A stretch of DNA of 47,274 nucleotides from an uncultured Methylococcaceae bacterium (lineage in GTDB: Bacteria; Pseudomonadota; Gammaproteobacteria; Methylococcales; Methylomonadaceae). The translations under genes were made by a program, and so were the position numbers. Where the stretch lies: contig CAIYOW010000028.1 in the NCBI GenBank assembly GCA_903927955.1, positions 1-47,274 on the forward strand. The letters run 5' to 3'. Every line of letters begins with the position of its first letter. The stretch's first letter is position 1. The notes beneath the pieces are model-generated. The model searched no databases. It had not been told where the DNA came from and saw nothing but the letters and a program-made list of their open reading frames with translations. Below are positions 11,070 through 20,261 of the stretch, one piece after another.

Positions 11070-11177
11070 GGTCTAGCCTTTGGTTGCTGGAAATTGGCTT
11101 TATTAAACTATTTATTTTTAAGATTAAAAAGTACAATAATCTGCTACTTATAATATAAATTTTAGATAGGTTGGCTT

Positions 11178-12086
11178 ATGCCGCACATAACCCTTGAACA
11201 GTGGCGGTCATTAATTGCTGTGGTGGATGCGGGGGGCTATGCCCAAGCCGCCGTGCTACTGCACAAGAGCCAATCGGCAGTCACTTATGCGGTGCAAAAA
11301 ATTGAATCCCAATTAGGCATCAATGCATTCGACATCCAAGGACGCAAAGCGGTGCTGACACCGACTGGGCAAATGCTCTACCGACGGGCGCAGGCCTTAT
11401 TGGACGAGGCCAATAAGCTGGAACGTGCCGCCCATGCGTTGTCGGCAGGTTGGGAGGCGGAGATTAACGTTGTTGCCGAGGTGCTGTTCCCGTCGCGCTT
11501 GTTGTTGGCCGGTATGGAGCGGTTCGGACAAGAAAGCCCCGGCACACGCGTGGAATTGGTTGAATCGGTGCTGGGTGGCACTGCCGATGCGTTGTTGCAG
11601 CAACAGGTTGATATTGTCATATCGCCGCAGTTGCCGGTGGGTTTTTTGGGTGATCTGTTGATGCGGATACGGTTACTGGCGGTGGCCCATTGCGATCATC
11701 CGCTGCATCATTTGGGACGGGAGCTAAGCCATGCTGATTTACGCGCTTACCGTCATGTGGTGGTGCGTGATTCCGGCAGCAACCGCGATCGGCGTTCCGT
11801 TTCGGTCGAAGTTGACCAGCGTTGGACGGTCAGCCAGCTAGCCACGTCCATCCAGGCAGTCTGTACAGGCTATGGCTTTGCTTGGCTGCCTGAAGGGCAT
11901 ATCTACGAAGAATTACAATCCGGTTTGCTTCGGCAACTGCCCTTACGCGAAGGTGGTATGCGCGAAGTGCCGCTTTACCTAATATTGACCGATGCCGATT
12001 GCGCTGGCCCGGGTGTGAAGCGATTGGCTAATATTATACGCGAATCCGTGCAGCGGGATGATTTTACTGACAAGCTATCGGCTTGA
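11178..12086 (+). CDS. LysR-family transcriptional regulator
   Basis: N-terminal HTH TLEQWRSLIAVVDAGGYAQAAVLLHKSQSAVTYAVQKIESQLG; divergent from azoR. Confidence 0.92.
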   Translation: MPHITLEQWRSLIAVVDAGGYAQAAVLLHKSQSAVTYAVQKIESQLGINAFDIQGRKAVLTPTGQMLYRRAQALLDEANKLERAAHALSAGWEAEINVVAEVLFPSRLLLAGMERFGQESPGTRVELVESVLGGTADALLQQQVDIVISPQLPVGFLGDLLMRIRLLAVAHCDHPLHHLGRELSHADLRAYRHVVVRDSGSNRDRRSVSVEVDQRWTVSQLATSIQAVCTGYGFAWLPEGHIYEELQSGLLRQLPLREGGMREVPLYLILTDADCAGPGVKRLANIIRESVQRDDFTDKLSA

Positions 12087-12199
12087 CACGCAATTTACGG
12101 TACTATTCTGTCTTTGGCTGCACTCGCTGTGTTGCTGCAACCTGCCAAATTTTACATTGTTTGCCAATATCCACAGCCGCCTTACTGAGAGTTTGATCT

Positions 12200-13729
12200 A
12201 TGCCTATTCACTATCTAACTGCCAACAGCCAGTTACGCTTGCTGACAACAGTGCTGCCATTATTGTCTATTATCTTGTCGGGCACGCTACTACCGGCTTG
12301 CAGCAATGCCACTCGCTTGGACACACCAGACCCCCTCGGTAAAATTGAACATATCATTGTGATCTATGCGGAGAACCGTAGTTTTGACAACCTCTATGGC
12401 TTGTTCCCCCATGCCAATGGCATAAACCAAGCCTTGCCCGAGCAAACTACCCAGCTTGACCATGACGGCAAGCCGTTCCGCGTTCTACCGCCGATTGCCG
12501 CTAAAGGCACTAGCCCTGCTGTTGATGCGGTGTTGCCTAACCGACCGTTCCGGCTTGATGCGCCGCCAGTCAACTTGCCGCTATCGACTCCCTCGCGTGA
12601 TTTGGTGCATAGCTTTTATCAAAACCAAGAACAAATCAACGGCGGCAAAAACAATAAGTTTGCCGCCATTTCTGATGCGGGCGGCTTGACTATGGGCTAT
12701 TACGACGGTTCTAAGCTGCCTCTATGGCAACTGGCTAAAGAGTATGTATTGGCAGATAATTTTTTTATGGCGGCCTATGGGGGTTCTTATATCAACCACC
12801 AATGGCTGGTTTGCGCCTGTACCTTGCAGGACAACCAAGCACCAGCAGATTTGAGGGCGCAAACCGATGCCAATGGCCTGTTAAAACGAAAAACCAACTC
12901 GCCTACCTCGGCAATGCAAGGACCACCACAATTGCTTGATGGCCCTTTTACACCGGATGGTTACGCCGTCAATACGCGCCAGCCGCCTTTCCAGCCATCG
13001 GGCATCAAACCGGCGTTGACGGGCGACCGGCACTTGGCAGACCCGGCACTACATCCACTGCCCGCGCAAACGGCTAAAACCATCGGTGATACTTTGTCGG
13101 AAAAAAACATCACTTGGGGCTGGTACGCAGAAGGCTGGAATGCGGCCAATGCAGACGGCAACCAAGCGCCCGCACTCAAGCGGACGGTCATTTACAATAG
13201 CAACGACGATGCCATTAATTTTCAGGCACATCACCAACCGTTCAATTATTACCAACGGTTCGCCCCAGGCACTGCTGACCGCGCACGCCATTTATTGGAT
13301 GGCGATGCTTTTTTACAAGGTCTTGACAAGGGTGAGCTGCCTCAAGTGGCTTTCTATAAGCCTGCCGGTAACGTCAACGAACACCCGGGCTATACTGATG
13401 TGCTATCAGGTGATGCCCATATTGCCAAACTGGTTGAACGCATTAAGCACAGCCCTGTGTGGGCAAGCACTGCCATTATCGTCACTTATGATGAAAATGG
13501 TGGTTTTTGGGATCATGCCGCGCCACCTAAAGGCGACCGTTGGGGCCCTGGCAGCCGTATTCCTGCCTTAGTCATCTCGCCATTTGCCAAACGAGGCTAT
13601 GTTGACCACACAGCTTATGACACTACCTCAATCATTAAGTTTATTACGCGCCGTTTTGGCTTGAATGCACTACCCGGTGTTCGGGAGCAAGCAGGCGATT
13701 TGTACAATGCATTTGATTTAGGCTCTTGA
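12200..13729 (+). CDS. Phosphoesterase-family protein (AcpA acid phosphatase/phospholipase C-like)
   Basis: GKIEHIIVIYAENRSFDNLYGLFPHANG, VTYDENGGFWDHAAPPKGDRWGPGSRIPALVISPFAKRGYVDHTAYDTTSIIKFITRRFGL. Confidence 0.9.
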   Translation: MPIHYLTANSQLRLLTTVLPLLSIILSGTLLPACSNATRLDTPDPLGKIEHIIVIYAENRSFDNLYGLFPHANGINQALPEQTTQLDHDGKPFRVLPPIAAKGTSPAVDAVLPNRPFRLDAPPVNLPLSTPSRDLVHSFYQNQEQINGGKNNKFAAISDAGGLTMGYYDGSKLPLWQLAKEYVLADNFFMAAYGGSYINHQWLVCACTLQDNQAPADLRAQTDANGLLKRKTNSPTSAMQGPPQLLDGPFTPDGYAVNTRQPPFQPSGIKPALTGDRHLADPALHPLPAQTAKTIGDTLSEKNITWGWYAEGWNAANADGNQAPALKRTVIYNSNDDAINFQAHHQPFNYYQRFAPGTADRARHLLDGDAFLQGLDKGELPQVAFYKPAGNVNEHPGYTDVLSGDAHIAKLVERIKHSPVWASTAIIVTYDENGGFWDHAAPPKGDRWGPGSRIPALVISPFAKRGYVDHTAYDTTSIIKFITRRFGLNALPGVREQAGDLYNAFDLGS

Positions 13730-13764
13730 CCTTCCCGTTAGCCAAGCACTGTAGGCGTGTTGCC

Positions 13765-15459
13765 ATGACCATCAGAAAACACCCGTATCTGTTCATTTTG
13801 TTATGGTTTTGGCATTCTGTGCCGTTTGCCCAAAATGTCAAAGTGGCCATTGCCAGCGCCCATCCGTTGGCTACCCAAGCTGGGCTGGAAATCATTAAAC
13901 AAGGTGGCAATGTTTACGATGCGGCTGTTGCTGTCACTGCCGCGTTAGCGGTGGTCGAACCATCCGGTTCCGGGCTGGGTGGTGGTGGTTATTGGTTGTT
14001 GCGTGGCATCACGCCCAATCCCCATAGCCAAGGTGCTTTTGAAACCCTGCTAGATGGGCGGGAAACCGCCCCATTATTGGCCCATGCCAATATGTACCTT
14101 GATAATAAAGGCAACAACAACCCGCAATTATCCCTCAATGGCGCTTTGGCAGCCGCTATTCCGGGGCTGCCTGCCGCTTTGGTGCATTTATCCGCCCATT
14201 ATGGCTTGCTACCGTTGGCGCAAAGCCTTGCCCCCGCCATACGCTATGCCAAGTTTGGTTTTGCCATTAACAACCATTACTTGAAACAATTACAACAACG
14301 TGCCGAGGTCATTAGCCGTTATCCGGCTAGCGCGCGTATTTTTTTGAACGGTCAAAATATCCCGCCTGACCGTTTCAGCATTTTAAAACAAGCTGATTTG
14401 GCCGATACCTTAGTGCGCTTGGCTACTTCAGGCCACGATGGTTTTTATAAAGGCAAAACTGCCGAGCTATTATTAAAAAGCGTTGCCGACAATGGCGGTA
14501 TCTGGACACAACAAGATTTGGACAGCTACCATATTATTGAGCACCAACCTATCCACGGCAGCTATCACGGCATTACCATCACCAGTGCCGCACCCTCTTC
14601 TTCTGGCGGCGTGGTTTTGATGGAAACCCTTAACATCCTTGCGGGCTATGATTTAACCAAAGTTTCTTCGGTTGTGCGTAAGCATCTCATCATTGAGGCT
14701 ATGCGCCGTGCCTATCATGACCGTGCGCTGTATTTGGGCGACCCTGCCTTTAATGCCTTGCCAGTCAGCCGGTTGCTGAATGCCGATTATGCAGCGGGAT
14801 TGCGCGCCAGCTTAAATATCAATTCTGCTTTGCCCAGCCGTCTGTTGTCTGGTGAAAACCAAGCTCAGCCAGAAGGCAACAACACTAGCCACTTCTCTAT
14901 CATTGACGATCATGGCAATGCTGTGGCGGCAACACTGAGCATTAACCAAGCTTTTGGTTCTGGCTTAGTGGCGCAAGGCACGGGGGTTTTGTTAAATGAT
15001 GAAATGGATGATTTTTCTAGCCAACCGGGGGTGATGAACGGCTATGGCCTAGTGGGGGGACAGGCCAATGCGATTACCCCGGGCAAACGCCCGTTGTCGA
15101 GCATGACCCCAACTTTTGTGGAAACACCCGAACAACTGGCCGCTTTGGGCACACCTGGGGGCAGCCGAATTATTTCTATGGTGTTATTGGCTATACTGGA
15201 CTTTGCCGAAGGACACAATCCCGATACTTGGGTAAGTGTGCCGCGCTTTCATCATCAATTTATGCCAGATGTTGTCGACTATGAAAAAGCGGCATTGACG
15301 GCTGAAGAAATTAGCCAATTGACGGCAATGGGGCATTTACTAAAAGAAACCCCTGCCCTGTATGGCAATATGCAAGCGGTGTTATGGCAAAAGTCTATGG
15401 GGCGTTTATTTGCCGCCAGCGACCCTAGGGGCGAAGGATATGCTGTCGTTACCCCTTGA
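13765..15459 (+). CDS. ggt: Gamma-glutamyltransferase
   Basis: ASAHPLATQAGLEIIKQGGNVYDAAVAVTAALAVVEPSGSGLGGGGYWLL; nucleophile region NNTSHFSIIDDHGNAVAATLSINQAFGSG. Confidence 0.93.
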   Translation: MTIRKHPYLFILLWFWHSVPFAQNVKVAIASAHPLATQAGLEIIKQGGNVYDAAVAVTAALAVVEPSGSGLGGGGYWLLRGITPNPHSQGAFETLLDGRETAPLLAHANMYLDNKGNNNPQLSLNGALAAAIPGLPAALVHLSAHYGLLPLAQSLAPAIRYAKFGFAINNHYLKQLQQRAEVISRYPASARIFLNGQNIPPDRFSILKQADLADTLVRLATSGHDGFYKGKTAELLLKSVADNGGIWTQQDLDSYHIIEHQPIHGSYHGITITSAAPSSSGGVVLMETLNILAGYDLTKVSSVVRKHLIIEAMRRAYHDRALYLGDPAFNALPVSRLLNADYAAGLRASLNINSALPSRLLSGENQAQPEGNNTSHFSIIDDHGNAVAATLSINQAFGSGLVAQGTGVLLNDEMDDFSSQPGVMNGYGLVGGQANAITPGKRPLSSMTPTFVETPEQLAALGTPGGSRIISMVLLAILDFAEGHNPDTWVSVPRFHHQFMPDVVDYEKAALTAEEISQLTAMGHLLKETPALYGNMQAVLWQKSMGRLFAASDPRGEGYAVVTP

Positions 15460-16144
15460 TAGTGAATCCTTGCACATTTGGCACGCTGAAATTGACATAG
15501 AAATTGCTTCCGGGTCTATGTTGGATTTTAGGGCTTTACTTGATGCCAGCGAATTGGCCAAAGTTGGGCAGCTAGCAGAACCCCGAAAAAGCCACTACTT
15601 GGCATCACAAAGTCGGTTAAGGCAAGTGTTGTCTTATTATTTGAATGAACCGCCAGCACATATCATTATCAAACGCCACGCCTATGGCAAACCCTATTTG
15701 GCGGATCACCCTAATCTGGCTTTTAATATTTCCCATTCGGGTAGCCAGTGGGTTATGGCCGTTAGTCGTGCGGAGCTTTTGGGTGTGGATATTGAATATT
15801 GCCGACCTCGAAATAACTTTACTGCGCTGGTCAACCGGTGTTTTGCTGAAGAGGAGCGGCTTTATTGGCACAATCTGTCTGAGGATGAAAAGCTGGCTGG
15901 ATTTTATGGGTTATGGACAAAAAAAGAGGCTTTTGTAAAAGCCACGGGGCGGGGAATTGGCTTGGGTTTGGCACGGTGTGTGGTTGATACTGGAGAAGGC
16001 TGTGGTTTTTTGAGAATACCCTGTGAATTTGGCGACGCTTCACAATGGTCTGTTGCAATGCCGTTTATAGGCAGTGGCTATTGCTGTGCGGTTGTGCTAA
16101 ACCGCCCCATAGCAGCGCTTAGCATCTATGGGATGAATAATTAA
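15440..16144 (+). CDS. 4'-phosphopantetheinyl transferase (Sfp-type)
   Basis: FNISHSGSQWVMAVSRAELLGVDIEYCRP, FYGLWTKKEAFVKATGRGIGLGL; start MLSLPL overlaps ggt by 20 bp. Confidence 0.9.
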   Translation: MLSLPLDSESLHIWHAEIDIEIASGSMLDFRALLDASELAKVGQLAEPRKSHYLASQSRLRQVLSYYLNEPPAHIIIKRHAYGKPYLADHPNLAFNISHSGSQWVMAVSRAELLGVDIEYCRPRNNFTALVNRCFAEEERLYWHNLSEDEKLAGFYGLWTKKEAFVKATGRGIGLGLARCVVDTGEGCGFLRIPCEFGDASQWSVAMPFIGSGYCCAVVLNRPIAALSIYGMNN

Positions 16145-16239
16145 CCAGTAACCACCGACGTGTAGCTATACAGTTTTACTGGTTACCAGTTCAATTGCAA
16201 CAGGCATGTACACTATTAATCGTTTCTATTGGTGCAATA

Positions 16240-16926
16240 TCAATCTCCACCACAACCGCTGTCACCGCCATCAAAATCAAAATCTATATCTGAATTTAAC
16301 TTGGACTTGGACTTGGACTTGGACTTGGACTTGGACTTCTTAGATTGTATGTTGAGTAAAATTAATAGCGAAATGGTAAGAGCAACTGCCTGTTTGCTTT
16401 CATATCCAATTAAAGTGTTTGCCCCCAAAAGAAAACCAGCTAAAAGAACAATAATATAATGTGATGCTTTCTTTAAGGTTTCAATGGTTCTTGGTTGACG
16501 GCGAAATCTTTCATTCACATCTGGCCAGATATCGGAAGGTGGTTTTTCACTAAACCATGTTTCATAACTGGTCAGCGTGTTGCTATACCAATGGCGGAAC
16601 TTTTTGGCTTCATCATCTCCACCTTTTGTTGGCTCGTGGTGCAATGGCCTACCTAAAATATTAGGACAAAAGTCTTGCCAATAGGATTGGCTGTAGGTGA
16701 GATGCAAATGCCAAACGGCATCGACTTGCTGGGAGGGTGTAACAGGATGTCCTGCAACCATGGCGAGGAAGGTAAATTTTTTGTATTCGTCGATTGCCCG
16801 TGATGTGAACAATTCGGACCAATTGTTATCTCTTGCTAAACGCTGGCTGAATGTTAGCTGCACACCCGCCACATCCAAGTTAAAATTATCGATACGGCTG
16901 TAGAGTGCTGCTTGTAAGGTGTCCAT
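16240..16926 (-). CDS. Hypothetical membrane protein, glycine-rich-domain/TIGR04222-like
   Basis: VDAVWHLHLTYSQSYWQDFCPNILGRPLHHEPTKGG, TM segments, (KS)n tail and GGDSGCGGD terminus; start set at MDTLQ. Confidence 0.55.
   Translation of the reverse strand: MDTLQAALYSRIDNFNLDVAGVQLTFSQRLARDNNWSELFTSRAIDEYKKFTFLAMVAGHPVTPSQQVDAVWHLHLTYSQSYWQDFCPNILGRPLHHEPTKGGDDEAKKFRHWYSNTLTSYETWFSEKPPSDIWPDVNERFRRQPRTIETLKKASHYIIVLLAGFLLGANTLIGYESKQAVALTISLLILLNIQSKKSKSKSKSKSKSKLNSDIDFDFDGGDSGCGGD
16299..16338. repeat. Hexanucleotide microsatellite (ACTTGG)6+
   Basis: Six full acttgg units plus a partial one; encodes SKSKSKSKSKSK on the minus strand. Confidence 0.95.
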
Positions 16927-17090
16927 AGTATGCTCAAATAAATTGAAACGCGTTAATGGCAAATGACCTACATAAAACAGTATTTTTCTACACGTACCTC
17001 CCAATTTTGACTTCAGCACCACAGGGTTGCCAAACACCTAAGCTGTTTGAGTGTTATTTTTAGTCTTGAACTTTTCACCTATCAAAAAGT

Positions 17091-17116
17091 CATGGGCTAT
17101 TAAATAATAACCCATG
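17091..17116 (-). terminator. Hairpin 3' of the RuMP cluster (weak T-tract)
   Basis: catgggctatta-aa-taataacccatg near-perfect inverted repeat just after the fba stop. Confidence 0.4.
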
Positions 17117-17132
17117 AATCAATAACTATTTC

Positions 17133-18212
17133 TTACAGCGTATTCAATGCATTCAGCTCTTTAAAGGCTTGCTCCAAACGGACAACCATGCCTAACTCAC
17201 CAGCCCGTTGCCAGACGCGTGGGTCATAGAATTTTTTGTTCGGTTTGTCGTCGCCTTCGGGGTTGCCGATTTGGCCTTGCAAGTAGCCTTCATTAGCTTT
17301 GTAGTAGTTCATGATGCCTTCCCATGTTGCCCATTGGGTGTCGGTATCAATGTTCATTTTGATGACGCCATAGCTGATGGATTCTTCAATTTCTTCCGCG
17401 CTAGAACCTGAACCGCCGTGGAATACAAAGTTTAAGCTGTTGGCTGGCACACCGTATTTTTCTGATACGTATTTTTGTGAATTGTCCAAAATGCTTGGGG
17501 TCAATTTAACGTTGCCTGGTTTGTAAACTCCGTGGACGTTGCCAAACGAGGCGGCTATGGTGAACCGTGGGCTGATTTTAATCAGTTCTTCATAAGCATA
17601 AGCAACATCTTCTGGTTGGGTATACAACATGGAATGATCCATGTGGCTGTTGTCCACACCATCTTCTTCACCGCCGGTCACGCCCAATTCAATCTCCAAC
17701 GTCATATCCATTTTGGACATGCGCTGTAAATAGTGGCCACAAATTTCGATGTTTTCTTTCAGGCTTTCTTCTGAAAGGTCAAGCATGTGCGAGCTGAACA
17801 GTGGCTTTCCGGTAGCGGCAAAGCGTTTTTCACCTTCGTCCAACAAACCATCTATCCAAGGCAACAAATTTTTGGCGGCATGGTCGGTATGCAGAATAAC
17901 AGGCACGCCATAATATTCGGCGACTGCATGGACGTGCTGGGCACCTGAAATGGCACCTAAGATAGCCGTTTTTTGGCCTTCCAATTTTAAGCCTTTACCG
18001 GCAACGTATTGCGCGCCACCATTTGAAAATTGTACGATAACAGCAGATTTTGCTTTGGCAGCGGCTTCTAATACGCCATTGATTGAGCCTGTGCTGATAA
18101 CGTTGACGGCTGGTAGAGCGAATTTATTTTCTTTACAGATAGCAAATATTTTTTGTACATCGTCGCCAGTTACTACACCCGGTTTGACGACATCTAAAAT
18201 TTTTTGTGACAT
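17133..18212 (-). CDS. fba: Class II fructose-bisphosphate aldolase
   Basis: 359 aa; VILHTDHAAKNLLPWIDGLL, LEIELGVTGGEEDGVDNS, NFVFHGGSGSSAEEIEESISYGVIKMNIDTDTQWA. Confidence 0.95.
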   Translation of the reverse strand: MSQKILDVVKPGVVTGDDVQKIFAICKENKFALPAVNVISTGSINGVLEAAAKAKSAVIVQFSNGGAQYVAGKGLKLEGQKTAILGAISGAQHVHAVAEYYGVPVILHTDHAAKNLLPWIDGLLDEGEKRFAATGKPLFSSHMLDLSEESLKENIEICGHYLQRMSKMDMTLEIELGVTGGEEDGVDNSHMDHSMLYTQPEDVAYAYEELIKISPRFTIAASFGNVHGVYKPGNVKLTPSILDNSQKYVSEKYGVPANSLNFVFHGGSGSSAEEIEESISYGVIKMNIDTDTQWATWEGIMNYYKANEGYLQGQIGNPEGDDKPNKKFYDPRVWQRAGELGMVVRLEQAFKELNALNTL

Positions 18213-18288
18213 TGATAGACCTAATTAATGTTAATTGCGAGGTTAGCGGGGGTCGTTCGTCCCTGAACGCAGATACATCCTGGCTTGA

Positions 18289-19275
18289 TTAAGCTTCTAA
18301 ACTCGCCAATCTTGCTGCCAATAATTCTTCCAGAGACTCCAACGCCTTAGCGAAACCTGAAATACCTTCAGCCAACTTGTCAGTGGCCATACGGTTTTCT
18401 TCGTGCATACGGTCAAAAGTCGCTTTATCTATCGATATTTTTTCAATTTCCAAGCCCGCTGCCGTTGCAGGGTCTAATTTTCTTGGCAATTCGCCTTCAG
18501 TAGCTTGCAGTTCAGCCAATAATGACGGGGCAATGGTCAACAGGTCAGAACCTGCCAATTCGGAAATTTCACCGACATTACGGAAGCTAGCACCCATAAC
18601 TTCAGTTTTATAACCAAATTTTTTGTAGTAGTTATAAATTTCTGTCACTGATACAACACCTGGGTCTTCTGCTGGCTCGTAAGAATCACGTCCGGTGTCT
18701 TTTTTATACCAGTCAAGAATCCGTCCTACGAAAGGAGAAATCAAGGTGATACCATTCTCAGCACAGGCAATCGCTTGGTGGATACCAAACAACAAGGTCA
18801 AATTACAGTGGATGCCTTCTTTTTCCAGTACCGCCGCTGCTTGGATACCTTCCCAAGTCGCTGCGATTTTGATTAACACCCGCTCACGGTTTACATTTTG
18901 AGCTTCATACTGGGCAATCAGTTCACGACCTTTAGCTACGGTTGCCTCTGTGTCGAAAGACAAACGTGCATCCACTTCTGTGGAAACCCGTCCTGGGATA
19001 ATTTCTAAAATCTTAAGTCCAAAGGACACTGCCAACCGGTCAAATGCCAGGGATACGACATCTGCCGCTGAAGCTGAATCGCCTAGTGTCGCTCTTGCAC
19101 CTTTAAGGGTATCGTCAACAATACCTTGGTATTGTGGCATTTGTGCCGCTGCGGTAATCAAAGAAGGATTGGTTGTTGCATCACGGGGTGTAAATTTTTC
19201 AATCGCTTCAATATCACCCGTATCTGCCACAACAATCGTGACTTCTTTAAGTTGCTCCAATAAATTTTTACTCAT
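18289..19275 (-). CDS. tal: Transaldolase
   Basis: [74 protein letters not shown]. Confidence 0.95.
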   Translation of the reverse strand: MSKNLLEQLKEVTIVVADTGDIEAIEKFTPRDATTNPSLITAAAQMPQYQGIVDDTLKGARATLGDSASAADVVSLAFDRLAVSFGLKILEIIPGRVSTEVDARLSFDTEATVAKGRELIAQYEAQNVNRERVLIKIAATWEGIQAAAVLEKEGIHCNLTLLFGIHQAIACAENGITLISPFVGRILDWYKKDTGRDSYEPAEDPGVVSVTEIYNYYKKFGYKTEVMGASFRNVGEISELAGSDLLTIAPSLLAELQATEGELPRKLDPATAAGLEIEKISIDKATFDRMHEENRMATDKLAEGISGFAKALESLEELLAARLASLEA

Positions 19276-19319
19276 GAGTGTTACCTTTTGTTTTCTGTAA
19301 TATAAATTTTTAATGTTTT

Positions 19320-20258
19320 TTAACCAAACTGGCGTACGTATTTATCAACGCCTGTTTCGTTTAAGACAACTTGTTGTTTGGCAACTGCCAGTGTTTGTCT
19401 GGCCACATAACGGCTCACGCGGCTTACCTTAGGCAGCGCATCCTGCTGTTGCAAATATTTGGCAACACCAGTCACTTTTGCAACAGGGGTTTCTTTTGCC
19501 ACTATTGCCGATAAGGCCGATTGTTTGGCTAAGTAGCGGGCAACCCGACTAGGCTGCGGCAGGCTCTCTTGTACCGAAAGGTATTTTGCCACGCCGGTCA
19601 ATTTTTTTTCTGGTGCTTTCTGCTTGTCCTGCAACAATTCCAACGCCGCTTGCTTGGCGAGATACTTGGCAACCCTTGATGGTTTAGGTTGGTTTTCTTG
19701 GTTCAGAAGATATTTGGCAACACCGGTGACTTCAAACTTAGTTTCAGTAGCCGCTGGCTGCTGGATGTTGTATTTTGCCAATATGGCTTGTCTGGCCAAA
19801 TATTGCTCAACTTTGCTCGGTTTGGGCAAGCTGTCTTGATGCTTTAAATATTTAGCCACTCCTGTCACTTTGGCAAGGGGTTTTACATTTTTTAAATATT
19901 TTTCCACACCGGTCAGCTGATCCATGACAATTTCTTGTGTTTTTTGCTTTTCTACGAGTGACTGCCTGAGCAAATATTTGCTTACCCCGCTAATTTTATG
20001 TTGCTCAGCTTTTTCAAGGTATTTGGCAACACCTGTGGAAATTGGTGTAGAAGCGTCATCTTCGAGCAGTGCTTGTTGTTCGTTGGTAACAACAATTTGA
20101 CTTTGCAAATATCTCGCTACACCTGTCAGCCCTGATGTGTGCGGTTGGTACACCACAGCTGCAACAGGTTCTATCTCCTCAATTTTTGGCCGTTTCATGA
20201 AAAAGAACAAACCTGCTACTGCAGGCATAAAAAAAACACCCGAATTGTCATGGCTCAT
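19320..20258 (-). CDS. Hypothetical multivalent repeat protein, 13 copies of a [TS]GVxKYL-type motif
   Basis: 312 aa; short hydrophobic N-terminus then [28 protein letters not shown] and four tandem TGVAKYL-x9[15 protein letters not shown] modules, ending [20 protein letters not shown]; starts 3 bp after the upstream stop. Confidence 0.85.
   Translation of the reverse strand: MSHDNSGVFFMPAVAGLFFFMKRPKIEEIEPVAAVVYQPHTSGLTGVARYLQSQIVVTNEQQALLEDDASTPISTGVAKYLEKAEQHKISGVSKYLLRQSLVEKQKTQEIVMDQLTGVEKYLKNVKPLAKVTGVAKYLKHQDSLPKPSKVEQYLARQAILAKYNIQQPAATETKFEVTGVAKYLLNQENQPKPSRVAKYLAKQAALELLQDKQKAPEKKLTGVAKYLSVQESLPQPSRVARYLAKQSALSAIVAKETPVAKVTGVAKYLQQQDALPKVSRVSRYVARQTLAVAKQQVVLNETGVDKYVRQFG
19323..20126 (-). 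repeat. Degenerate protein-level repeat array (13 motifs)
   Basis: Aligned by eye from the translation of 19320..20258. Confidence 0.85.
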
Positions 20259-20261
20259 TCA

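Noticed and set aside
19323-20126. TGVAKYL repeats as TPR, pentapeptide or HEAT-type solenoid repeats
   Set aside because: The motif is about 7-11 residues with variable low-complexity spacers of different length; it does not fit a contiguous solenoid period.
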